Part shown: piece by piece, positions 1 through 7,185 of the stretch
Layout of the letters: every line of letters begins with the position of its first letter
Numbering within the stretch: position 1 is the stretch's first letter
Source of the DNA: a virus
Virus record (IMG/VR): IMGVR_UViG_3300037117_000082
Span: 1 to 64,000 of that record
Direction: 5' to 3' (one strand)
Length of the DNA: 64,000 nt
The notes under the pieces: generated by a model
Seen by the model: only the letters and a program-made list of their open reading frames with translations
Told to the model about the DNA's origin: nothing
Database searches by the model: none
Position numbers and translations under genes: made by a program

Positions 1-394
1 GCCCGGCCGGCCCGCCGAACGCGGCGTTGACGACCCCGCGCCACTCCTCATCGCTCTCCCACGACGCCCACGGCTGCCGGGTAAGGACATCGCCGAGGAG
101 GGACAGCGGGCGCAGGGGCCGGATGTCGCAGTTGACGTAGGTGCCGCCGAACCTGTTCACCAGGTCGTAGGCGATCACGTCCGCGAGCGCGACGGCCATC
201 TCGATCGAGCCGCCCTTGGTGCAGCGGCCCCGGATGTCCTCCAGCACGTCCTCGTTAGCGAGATCCTCGGGCAGGTTGTGCCAGCCCCACTCGATGACCT
301 TCGCGCCGGGGTTGAGTTCCTGCCATTTCTTCCCGAAGCCGCGGAACGGCGCCGGCATGGGCCGGGGGCCGAGCCACATGCGGTGAATCAGCAC
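1..394 (-). CDS. GT32-like glycosyltransferase, N-terminal part (gene continues beyond base 1)
   Basis: 131 residues are visible. The start region IHRMWLGPRP and the later run NRFGGTYVNCDIRPL match the N terminus and the sugar-nucleotide/metal site of OCH1/GT32-type sugar transferases, which move a sugar from a nucleotide donor to an acceptor. The usual D-x-D reads N-C-D here, so the first acid is replaced. The GTG start at 394 overlaps the epimerase stop by 7 bases. A later ATG at 379 would remove the conserved IHR, so GTG is preferred. It is the third gene of a sugar cassette that follows the virion genes; the acceptor (virion protein or host surface) is unknown. Confidence 0.7.
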   Translation of the reverse strand, partial: MLIHRMWLGPRPMPAPFRGFGKKWQELNPGAKVIEWGWHNLPEDLANEDVLEDIRGRCTKGGSIEMAVALADVIAYDLVNRFGGTYVNCDIRPLRPLSLLGDVLTRQPWASWESDEEWRGVVNAAFGGPAG

Positions 395-1275
395 CCGGCC
401 AGCTCCCGGTAGTGCGCGACCGTCCGGGCGAGCCCGTCCTCGAGCGGGACCGCTCCCGGCAGCCCGGCTTTCGCGAGCACGACGCTGCCGGGTGTCTCGC
501 CGGGCCGCATCGGCAGGAAATCCACCGTGGCCGTGATCCCCGTCTGCCGCTGCACCTCAGCGCGGGTCAGCCACGCTACCTGCGCAACCGTCGTCGCCCG
601 CCCGGTGCCGGCTTCCAGCGGCTCATCCGGCACATCCCCGGCGGCCAGGCCCTCCAGCGCGGTCACGAGCGCCCCGGAGACATCGGTCACGTAGACCATG
701 TCCATCACCTGGGAGCCGTCGCCGTAGACCTCTACAGGCTCGCCGTGCAGTGCCCGCATGATGAACGACGGGATGATCTTCCGCACCCTCGACGTGCCGT
801 AAGGCGCGGCGACCGACTGGCCCGGCCCGTAGGCGTTGAAGGCCCGCACCGACGCGACCGGCAGGCCCCGGTACCGCCGGTACATCCCCGCGAACCGCTC
901 CGCCGCGTTCTTCGTCACCGAGTAGGTGGAGAACTCGAACCAGTTCCCGACCGCGATGTTCACCAGCGGCACCCCGTACTGGGCGCATGCTTCCAGCACG
1001 TTCAGGGCGCCGAGGATGTTGACCTCCGCCGCCGGCCTCGGGTTCGTGATCGTCTCCGCCGTGCCGAGGACGCCGGCAAGGTGGATGACGCCCTCGCAGT
1101 GCGCGACCGCCTCCGTGACCGCCGTCGCGTCCCGGACATCGCCGAGGATCACGTCATGCGCGCAGTCGCGGTCCCGCAGCCGGTCAAGGACCAGCGGGGA
1201 ATGACCTGCTGCTATCAGGGCGTCACACGTATTCCGGCCGATGAATCCCGCGCCCCCGCTGACCATTACCCTCAT
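388..1275 (-). CDS. NAD-dependent epimerase/dehydratase (extended SDR)
   Basis: 295 residues. The N-terminal GGAGFIG (residues 7-13) is the NAD-binding glycine motif of extended short-chain dehydrogenases. Tyr118 and Lys122 in YSVTK form the catalytic pair, and a C-terminal YGDGSQVMDMVYVTD segment is typical of nucleotide-sugar epimerases. These cytoplasmic enzymes remodel UDP-, GDP- or dTDP-sugars; the exact substrate cannot be read from the sequence. ATG overlaps the upstream glycosyltransferase stop (ATGA), and the downstream GT32-like gene overlaps its own stop. The three are therefore translationally coupled and probably supply and attach one modified sugar. It is slightly shorter than the usual 310-340 residues. 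Confidence 0.85.
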   Translation of the reverse strand: MRVMVSGGAGFIGRNTCDALIAAGHSPLVLDRLRDRDCAHDVILGDVRDATAVTEAVAHCEGVIHLAGVLGTAETITNPRPAAEVNILGALNVLEACAQYGVPLVNIAVGNWFEFSTYSVTKNAAERFAGMYRRYRGLPVASVRAFNAYGPGQSVAAPYGTSRVRKIIPSFIMRALHGEPVEVYGDGSQVMDMVYVTDVSGALVTALEGLAAGDVPDEPLEAGTGRATTVAQVAWLTRAEVQRQTGITATVDFLPMRPGETPGSVVLAKAGLPGAVPLEDGLARTVAHYRELAGC

Positions 1276-2399
1276 GCGGTGATCCTCGCTTCCAGCTCGG
1301 CGAGAGCCGGGGCCCAGTGCTCCTTCAGCACCCGGTCAGCGTCGTACTGCGCGGCGAAGGGGACGCACTTAGCCCGCCTGGCCTCGTAGACCTTCCCCCG
1401 CAGGTACGCCTGCTCATACGCCCGGTGGATGGCGGCGATCGACGGGCGGGTCCAGCAGGCGTTGTGGACCGGGTTCCAGAACGGCTCCCCGGCGACTTTC
1501 CACCCGCCGCCGCACATCTCCGCCATCGCCCCGGCATCCGTGACCACAACCGGAATCCCGCAGCTCTGAGCCTCTAGCGCAGTGATCCCGAAGCCCTCGC
1601 CGAAACTGGCCTGCGAGTACAGGTCAAGTGCCCCGTACCAGTTCGCCACCTGCTGGCTGGTGATCATCCCGGTCAGGTACTCGTACTGCCCGCAGAACTT
1701 CACCGCGTCCTGGATGCCCAGGTGGTGCGTCACCTTCGACAAGTCCACTGAGCCCACCTCGTGGACCAGCCCGTGGATCAGCAGCAGCGTGTCCGGGTGC
1801 GCCGCGTGCAGCCTCGCGAACGCCGCCAGCTGCTCGTACATGCCTTTACGGAAGCTGTCCTTGTTGTTCGCGTTGATGCCGATCGTGAACTTCCCGGCGG
1901 CCCCCAGGATCTCCCTGGTCTCCTCCCGGATCGGCGACGGCGAGAACAGGGCCGTATCGATCCCGTGGGGCACGTAGAGCGGCGAGTATCCCGCTGCCCT
2001 GAGCCGTGCCTCCCCGGCGCGTGACATCGCGATCGGGATGGCCCCCGAGGCGTCCAGGAACGTCCTGTCGGCGCTCGACAGCGGCTCGGAGTCCGAGGGC
2101 ATCCAGCAGGCCAGGGGCTGGCCTTTCAGCGGCGCCGGGTCCAGCACCCACACGTCCATCAGGGTGATGATCAGGTCCGCCCCGTGCCGTGCCCGGTGCT
2201 GCGGCAGGATCCCGGCGCCGTACGGGTCGCCGGGGAACGCGCCGGGCAGGACCGTGATCCCGTTCCACGCCAGCGGCGACCCGCCGAGGCCGTGGAACGC
2301 GGAGATGACTACCTCATGGCCGAGCTGCGGCAGGCGGGTCGCAAGCATGGCGGTTTGCGTACCATATCCTGAGCGTTCCCATGGAGCATTTGATCCCAA
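1272..2399 (-). CDS. GT4-family glycosyltransferase
   Basis: 375 residues. The C-terminal half has the GT-B/GT4 signature SFGEGFGITALEAQSCGIPVV (about 255-275), in which the E-x7-E region contacts the nucleotide sugar, and the N-terminal domain has GSNAPWERSGYGTQ. It should transfer a sugar from a nucleotide donor in the cytoplasm. The start is taken as TTG at 2399, with AAAGG a few bases upstream. The in-frame residues before it (IKVIL) also resemble the family, so a non-standard earlier start is possible. It lies directly downstream of the virion genes and is coupled to the epimerase. Glycosylation of virion or host surface is an inference from context. Confidence 0.85.
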   Translation of the reverse strand: MGSNAPWERSGYGTQTAMLATRLPQLGHEVVISAFHGLGGSPLAWNGITVLPGAFPGDPYGAGILPQHRARHGADLIITLMDVWVLDPAPLKGQPLACWMPSDSEPLSSADRTFLDASGAIPIAMSRAGEARLRAAGYSPLYVPHGIDTALFSPSPIREETREILGAAGKFTIGINANNKDSFRKGMYEQLAAFARLHAAHPDTLLLIHGLVHEVGSVDLSKVTHHLGIQDAVKFCGQYEYLTGMITSQQVANWYGALDLYSQASFGEGFGITALEAQSCGIPVVVTDAGAMAEMCGGGWKVAGEPFWNPVHNACWTRPSIAAIHRAYEQAYLRGKVYEARRAKCVPFAAQYDADRVLKEHWAPALAELEARITA

Positions 2400-2430
2400 A
2401 ATGACCTTTATCGGGCCACCCCCGCCCGGG

Positions 2431-2901
2431 TCATGCCGCGACCACGAAATACTGCACGTTGACGGTCTGGGTCGGCGCGACCGACCCCGAGTTGCTGACC
2501 GTGAACCCCGTAGTCGCCAGCGCGGTTGCCTCCACCGTGGTCACGCTCGCCACGGATCCGGTCGTGTTGGTGGCCGTCGCGAACACCGCCACCGGGGCAG
2601 CCGGCAGCGCAGTCCCGAACGCCACGGTGGCGATCGTCCCCGCCGCGACCCCCGAGGAGTCGACCGTGAGCAGGAAGTTCCCGCCCATGTCATGGCCCTT
2701 CGGCACCGACGCCACGCAGTGCGTGACCCCCGTGATCGTCGGCAGCGCCCCCCCGCCGTTGAGCGCGACGGCAGTAAGGCCGCCCGCCCCGTGGACGTTC
2801 AGGGAGCCGCCCTGCTCGCTGATGATCACGGCACCCGAGAACGTCACGTTCGCGGTTTCGCTCTTGGTCCCCGGTGCGAGGTTCTTTCCGGCTAGCGACA
2901 T
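2431..2901 (-). CDS. Beta-rich virion protein, fibre or decoration type
   Basis: 156 residues, no family recognised with certainty. The sequence is rich in Gly, Ala, Thr and Val and strongly beta-prone. Its C-terminal third alternates Thr/Val/Ser and ends NVQYFVVAA, a pattern common in the terminal beta sandwich of phage fibre or head-decoration proteins. A GGAG sits 5 bases before the ATG. It follows the capsid gene and another beta-rich protein, so a structural role is likely. It could be a decoration protein or a short fibre. Confidence 0.6.
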   Translation of the reverse strand: MSLAGKNLAPGTKSETANVTFSGAVIISEQGGSLNVHGAGGLTAVALNGGGALPTITGVTHCVASVPKGHDMGGNFLLTVDSSGVAAGTIATVAFGTALPAAPVAVFATATNTTGSVASVTTVEATALATTGFTVSNSGSVAPTQTVNVQYFVVAA

Positions 2902-3006
2902 GCATCTCCAATGCTTCCGGGACTCACCCGGCAGGGAAAAGGCGAACAGGGATGAGGGGCCGCGGCCCCGGCGGGAGCTGAGTACCGCCGGGAACCGCGA
3001 GCCCGG

Positions 3007-3291
3007 TCAGACGACTGACTCCACGGTCGCCAGCCCGCCCAGGGCCTGCGACGTCTTGGCCGTGTTGCAGATCGCGTAGATGCTGATCTCCTGCCCCTGC
3101 AGCGTCACCTGGTCGCCCGCCGCCACCAGCAGCCCCGTGGCGTAGGTGACCGAGGACGTCCCCAGGGCGAACGTGTTAGGTCCCTGGTTGATGACGGTGG
3201 GGTTGACCTGCAGCCCCCCCGAGGTGGCCGTGTAGACGAGCGTGGCGACGGTGCTGACGGTGGTTGCGGATCCGGGCCCGAAGAGAGCCAT
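3007..3291 (-). CDS. Small beta-rich protein after the capsid gene (possible head decoration)
   Basis: 94 residues. The start at 3291 has a strong AGGAGG-like site (AGGAGGCGC then ATG); a longer reading frame upstream lacks one. The sequence is almost all short beta-prone stretches (TVSTVATLVYTA, TVINQGPNTF, VTLQGQEISIYAI) with no helix or membrane segment. The position immediately downstream of the major capsid gene and the size are what one expects of a head-decoration (cement) protein, but no motif proves it. Confidence 0.6.
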   Translation of the reverse strand: MALFGPGSATTVSTVATLVYTATSGGLQVNPTVINQGPNTFALGTSSVTYATGLLVAAGDQVTLQGQEISIYAICNTAKTSQALGGLATVESVV

Positions 3292-3458
3292 GCGCCTCCT
3301 GTTAGTGGTGACTGGCGGCATGGCCGCCCTGTTGCGGGTAGTGCGGGAAGTTGGGGAGCGATGCGCGGGCCGGGCGCCCTTGCTGAGCACCCGGCCCGGC
3401 ACCGCTGTGAGACTCTGGCTACCCTGCCTGTCCTAATCGGACATAACAGGATGAATGC

Positions 3459-4596
3459 TCAGGAATAAGGCGTAACGTCACTAACCTGGAGTCCCTGGAG
3501 CAAACCGGAGAAGAACGGTGCGTTCGCGATCAATGCCCCATACCAGAAGATGCTGAACCTAAAGGTCGCATCTATGACAGGCCAGGCGATACTGGCGTAA
3601 TCTTGCACCATTCGGGCTTCCCAGGCATTGCTGATCTGGGAGTAGGTCATCGGCGGCTGGTAGGTCATGAAGGCCGCCGTGCCCTGCGTGAACCAGGGGT
3701 GGACGACCAGCTTGAGGATGGAGCGGGTGATCGGGTTCTGGAACTCGCTGACGGCGCCGCCGACGCGCATTCCCCCGACATCCTGCTGCTCCAGGAACAG
3801 GCGGTAGTTCGTCGCCGTCCCCGCCGAGATCACGTCGTTGGACAGGCGCATGATGTCGCCGCCGTCGCCGACGATCTCCTGCGGGTCCGCCTTGAACGCG
3901 CCCGGACTCGTGGTGTTGGACTCCCACAAGGCGTCCAGCGCCGTGTAGATGGCGTTGTAGGACAGGTGGGTGCCCACGGACTGGTTGACGTAGCCGCCCT
4001 GCCAGCCCGCCGGGTAGACCCCGGCTGCGGCAGACGCGCCGGAAAGCGTCGGGATGACGCCCTCCATCCGGGTGTTCTTCCCGGTGCCGGTGTCAGTCGC
4101 CGGCGGGACAACGGCGCTCGGCAGGGACGCGAAGCCCTGGAGGGTGTACTTCGTTCCGCCGACGCCCGATGCCAGCAGGTAGTAGCTGGTAGCGGACGTG
4201 TAGCCGTAGATGCTGTACGTCATCGCGCCCGCGGACGGGGCGATCGTGACATCCACGACCTGGCCGGAAGCCACGGCGAACGTGGACGACGCGGCCGAGA
4301 CGGCGGTGGAGCCGAAGTAGTTGGTCGCGGCCACCTTGACCGCGGTGAGGTTGGTGTTGAGCGCCGTCTCGTTGGAGCCGGCGGTGCGGACGGCGCAGGT
4401 CGGTGCTGCGGGAACGGCCAGCGGAGCCGAGGTTCCGGCGATGAACTGGTACTCCTCGCCGAGCATGGCCTCCTGAAGCATGATCAGGTTGGCCAGGCCG
4501 GCAATGTCCTCGAAGCCCTGCCCTGCGAACTGCGCGAGCCACGAAAGCTGCTCGCTGATGCCGAAGAAGCGGTACGGAACATTCCAGTCGTTGTTA
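3459..4596 (-). CDS. Major capsid protein, exon 2 (C-terminal part)
   Basis: Second exon of the split capsid gene. Read from the intron's 3' splice site (4597/4596), it continues the frame of exon 1 exactly: exon 1 ends ...TEVF plus two bases of a Leu codon, and exon 2 supplies the third base and then NNDWNVPYRFFG. Together the exons encode 608 residues, a reasonable size for a HK97-fold capsid protein with an insertion. The middle part (AAPTCAVRTAG to YTLQG, about residues 270-375 of the joined protein) looks like an Ig-like surface domain. The C-terminal part (VKLVVHPWFTQG-type segments) resembles capsid A/P domains. An internal ATG at 4481 would make a truncated product only. Confidence 0.8.
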
Positions 4597-5647
4597 CTCG
4601 CCGCCAGAGGCGGCGGGGCTAGTCGTTTCCGCTAGCCTCCTGCGCTCTCACGCAGGCTCGGACTCGATCATGATCTGAACTTATGCAGCGACCGGCAGGC
4701 CAAGCTTCCTGGCCATATGCTGCCGGCGCCTAGTCAGGTCCAGCTCGCCTAGCAGGCGAGCGCCCTTCCATCGATTACATGTGCTGTGTGCAGGCAGGAT
4801 GTTGCCGGCAGTGTGCGTGCCGCCCCTCGCCAGCGGGATGACATGGTCGAAATCCATCGCATCGGCGGAAGGTATCTCCAGCGTGCAGATGTGACAGACC
4901 ATGCCGTGCTCGGCGAGCAGGGCCTCCAGGTCCACGCGCTCGGTCCTGGTGGTCCGCTTCTGAGCTTTCCGGCGCCGGACGAAGCCCTTGTAGAGCGCGG
5001 GGCGCTTCGCGTACTTCTGCCGCCCGTAGGCGCGAACGGCGTCCGGGTCCCGGGCCATCGCGTCATCCCGGTTGCGCTTGACGACTGCATGGAAGCAGTC
5101 GTTGCAGGTCCGGGCAAGCCAGACGCGATCGCCGGTCTTGTTCGGCGCCGGCCGGAAGAACTCGATGGTTAGCGGCTTCGGCTCTCCGCAGTCCCGGCAA
5201 ACCCGAAACAGTTCGGGCGGTGCCTGGCAGGCGAGAGAGCAGAACCGGCGCCCCGTGTAGTCACGGAACTCCTTGCCGCATGAGCAGCGGACTATCTGGC
5301 CGCCTTTGCGGTAGGCGCTAGCGTAAGCCGTCGTCCAGGCACGGCATTTGTCACACAACCTGGCGCCGCCGCGCGGCCCCATCGTTGCTGGCTGCTTCTC
5401 GCACCTGATGCACAACACATGTTTATCGTACTAGTGTTCAGACCCCGCGTGCAGAGTCTCTGAACCTTTCCCGTGGGCGTGTTGCCTTTAGGGACTCGGC
5501 TGCTGATTGCCCCTCTGTGCTGCTTGCTTTTTGAACCATCACGCTCGGGCTTTCGCCCCACGTTGTGGTGCAAGCAGGTGGCTCGGGTATTCCAGCAATT
5601 CTCGCGGTTTGCACTCACCCGTCACCGGATGAGGTCCCAATCAGTTC
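4597..5647 (-). ncRNA. Group I intron in the major capsid gene
   Basis: 1051 bases. The core is readable: P3 strands GTGCA/TGCAC; a Q-like element AATCAGCAGCCGAGTCCC; an R-like element GTTCAGAGACTCTGC whose GACTC pairs with GAGTC of the S element near 4640 (P7); and P8 strands TCTGAAC/GTTCAGA that close around the HNH gene. After S come hairpins CCTGCG..CGCAGG (P9) and GGCTAG..CTAGCC. The 5' exon ends in TCCT, which pairs with GGGA in the intron as P1, leaving the expected U-G pair at the splice site. The intron ends in G. Removing it joins the two capsid exons in frame. Splicing is inferred from structure and frame, not observed. Confidence 0.85.
4681..5418 (-). CDS. HNH homing endonuclease inside the capsid intron
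   Basis: 245 residues. Three CxxC zinc pairs lie in the N-terminal half (CIRCEK, CSCGKEF..CSLAC, CRDCG..CNDC). The C-terminal HNH domain reads CHIC..DFDHVIPLARGGTHTAGNILPAHSTCN, with the metal-binding His and Asn residues present. It sits entirely in the P8 loop of the group I intron, a classical position for a homing endonuclease that spreads the intron by cutting intronless capsid genes. It should act on DNA in the host cytoplasm. The call as endonuclease is firm; the target site is inferred. Confidence 0.9.
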   Translation of the reverse strand: MLCIRCEKQPATMGPRGGARLCDKCRAWTTAYASAYRKGGQIVRCSCGKEFRDYTGRRFCSLACQAPPELFRVCRDCGEPKPLTIEFFRPAPNKTGDRVWLARTCNDCFHAVVKRNRDDAMARDPDAVRAYGRQKYAKRPALYKGFVRRRKAQKRTTRTERVDLEALLAEHGMVCHICTLEIPSADAMDFDHVIPLARGGTHTAGNILPAHSTCNRWKGARLLGELDLTRRRQHMARKLGLPVAA

Positions 5648-6336
5648 AGGAAGACCTCGGTCTGACTGCCCGAGGGAGGCAGGTTGAGAGGCCAGTTCGA
5701 GAACGTACCGCCGCTCTGAACCAGCTCGGTGATGGAGACGTCGAGGACGCCCTGGCCGCCGGTCTGGCTGCCAGAGATGCCGGTGATGACCCGTTCCTGC
5801 GCACTCGTGCCCTGGCCCTGGGGCCGGGGAAACTTGTTGCGGAAAACGGTATAAACCGGATAGATCAGACGACTCGGGCGCATGAGATCAAACGGCACCA
5901 ACCCGTACACACTGCCCACGCCGAGGTTCCCGGCCGTGAAGTTCTTGAACGCCTCGCTGCCGCCGGGCATGCCGGCGAAGACACCCGACAGGGTGTCCAT
6001 CAGCGAAGGCGCGGTCAGGGCCGTCTTCAGGTACCCGAACTGGTTCAGGAACCCCTGGTTCATGCCCTTGACCACGGCGGGCTTGTCGTTGATGCCGTTC
6101 CAGGTTGACTGCCGCAGGTCGATAGCGGCCTGGCTGGCCTTGGTCATGATCTGGATCTCGTCGGTGAGGGGGGCGTTGCCGAGTCCGGCGTAGCCCGCTC
6201 CCTTGACGAGGTTGGGGAGCCGGGCCTTCAGCATCTCTCCCGTGCGGGAGAACTGCTGGACGTTGCCGGCTACCTCGGCGCCCGTGGGGCTGAGCTGGTC
6301 AGCCGGGGCGATTGTTGCTTCGAGAATGTCTGCCAT
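5648..6336 (-). CDS. Major capsid protein, exon 1 (N-terminal part)
   Basis: 229 full codons plus two bases. The start ATG at 6336 follows AAGGAG. The N-terminal 130 residues are helical and are followed by KNFTAGNLGVGSVYGLVPFDL (about 128-150) and an arm-like YPVYTVFRNKFPRPQGQG. If unspliced, translation stops two codons after the junction, giving a 231-residue fragment. The joined product would be the main shell protein of the head. Identity rests on position after the maturation protease, on length, and on the capsid-like C-terminal exon. The KNFTA..DL segment also occurs in the portal polyprotein. Confidence 0.8.
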
Positions 6337-6462
6337 GCACTCCTTAATGGGTGCTGGTAGTTGCGTTCTTGTTGTCTCCTATGGGGTCTGGCCCGTGCGC
6401 GCCGCGCTAGGGCAGTCGTTACCTCTCAGCACCGCTGAGGGGGACGTTTGAGGGTGTGCCGG

Positions 6463-6747
6463 TCAGGCCGCGCGGCCAGCGTTGCGCAGATCCCGCGCCA
6501 TCGCGCTCTTGCGGATCTGGCGGGCTAGCTGCTGGTCGGTGACTACGCTGCCGGCCACGTGGTAGGTGACGGTAACTCCCGGCATCGCTGGCGGCGTGAA
6601 AGTCGTGGCGCCGCCTGACGTGCCCGGGCCCGGCCAGATGGTCGTCGCGGGACCGAGCACGCCTGTGGTGCCGCCCGAGCACGGGCAGCAGTCAAGGTCA
6701 GGGGAGTTGATCCGCTGGCAGGCAGGGCAGCGCCATCCTTCACGCAT
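6463..6747 (-). CDS. Small zinc-ribbon protein
   Basis: 94 residues, not assigned to a family. The N-terminal CPAC..CCPCSGG forms one zinc site. A Gly/Pro/Thr-rich linker leads to a helical C terminus (TDQQLARQIRKSAMARDLRNAG). The start is taken at 6747, where the protein begins MREGWRCPACQ; this overlaps the preceding gene by 8 bases. It lies between protease and capsid genes and could be a minor head component, which is inference only. Confidence 0.55.
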   Translation of the reverse strand: MREGWRCPACQRINSPDLDCCPCSGGTTGVLGPATTIWPGPGTSGGATTFTPPAMPGVTVTYHVAGSVVTDQQLARQIRKSAMARDLRNAGRAA

Positions 6748-6976
6748 CGCGGGACGCCGTTGCGGCAGCGCACTCGCGCTCAAAGCGGCGGGCACCGAGG
6801 AATGCGCGCAGCGGCGTCTTGTGGCCGCCTGCGCCCACCGGGCCGGCCGGGCCGTACTGGACGCCGCAGGACCATGAGCGCCGGGGAGCACCGGGAGGGT
6901 AGACCTCATGCTGGAAGGTGTAGCGGCCGATCTTCCACCCGCGCGGGGGCGACTCGGCGCCGTCGAGAATGGTCAT
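6740..6976 (-). CDS. Conserved-looking small protein of the head operon
   Basis: 78 residues (MTILDGAESPPRGWKIGRYTF...). There is no recognised domain. Aromatic and charged residues are evenly spread and no membrane segment is seen. It overlaps the start of the next gene by 8 bases, which supports both as real and co-translated. Function unknown. Confidence 0.5.
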   Translation of the reverse strand: MTILDGAESPPRGWKIGRYTFQHEVYPPGAPRRSWSCGVQYGPAGPVGAGGHKTPLRAFLGARRFERECAAATASRDA

Positions 6977-7016
6977 CGCGCTTCCTCCCTTGGTGCGGTC
7001 AGCTCGCCCTGCCCGG

Positions 7017-7175
7017 TCACAGCCAGTGCCTCCGGCCGCCGACTGGATGGCCGGCGTGGCCGAGGACGAGCAGGATCAGGCCGGCGATCAGGACGACGGC
7101 GCCGGCCGTGACCAGCACGGCGAGCTTTGCCACGAGCAGCCCGATGACGAGCAGGATGATGCCGAGGGTGATCAT
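7017..7175 (-). CDS. DUF6131-type small membrane protein
   Basis: 52 residues. It has two hydrophobic segments (residues 3-17 and 20-41) and ends GHAGHPVGGRRHWL, which matches the actinobacterial DUF6131 pattern of a short two-helix membrane protein with a G-R-R-H-(W/Y) tail. The start at 7175 is the Met beginning MITLGIILLVIG; an upstream in-frame start would add a charged stretch. Such genes are common in Actinobacteria and their phages, and the role is unknown. A holin-like role is possible but unsupported. Confidence 0.7.
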   Translation of the reverse strand: MITLGIILLVIGLLVAKLAVLVTAGAVVLIAGLILLVLGHAGHPVGGRRHWL

Positions 7176-7185
7176 TACGTCTCCT

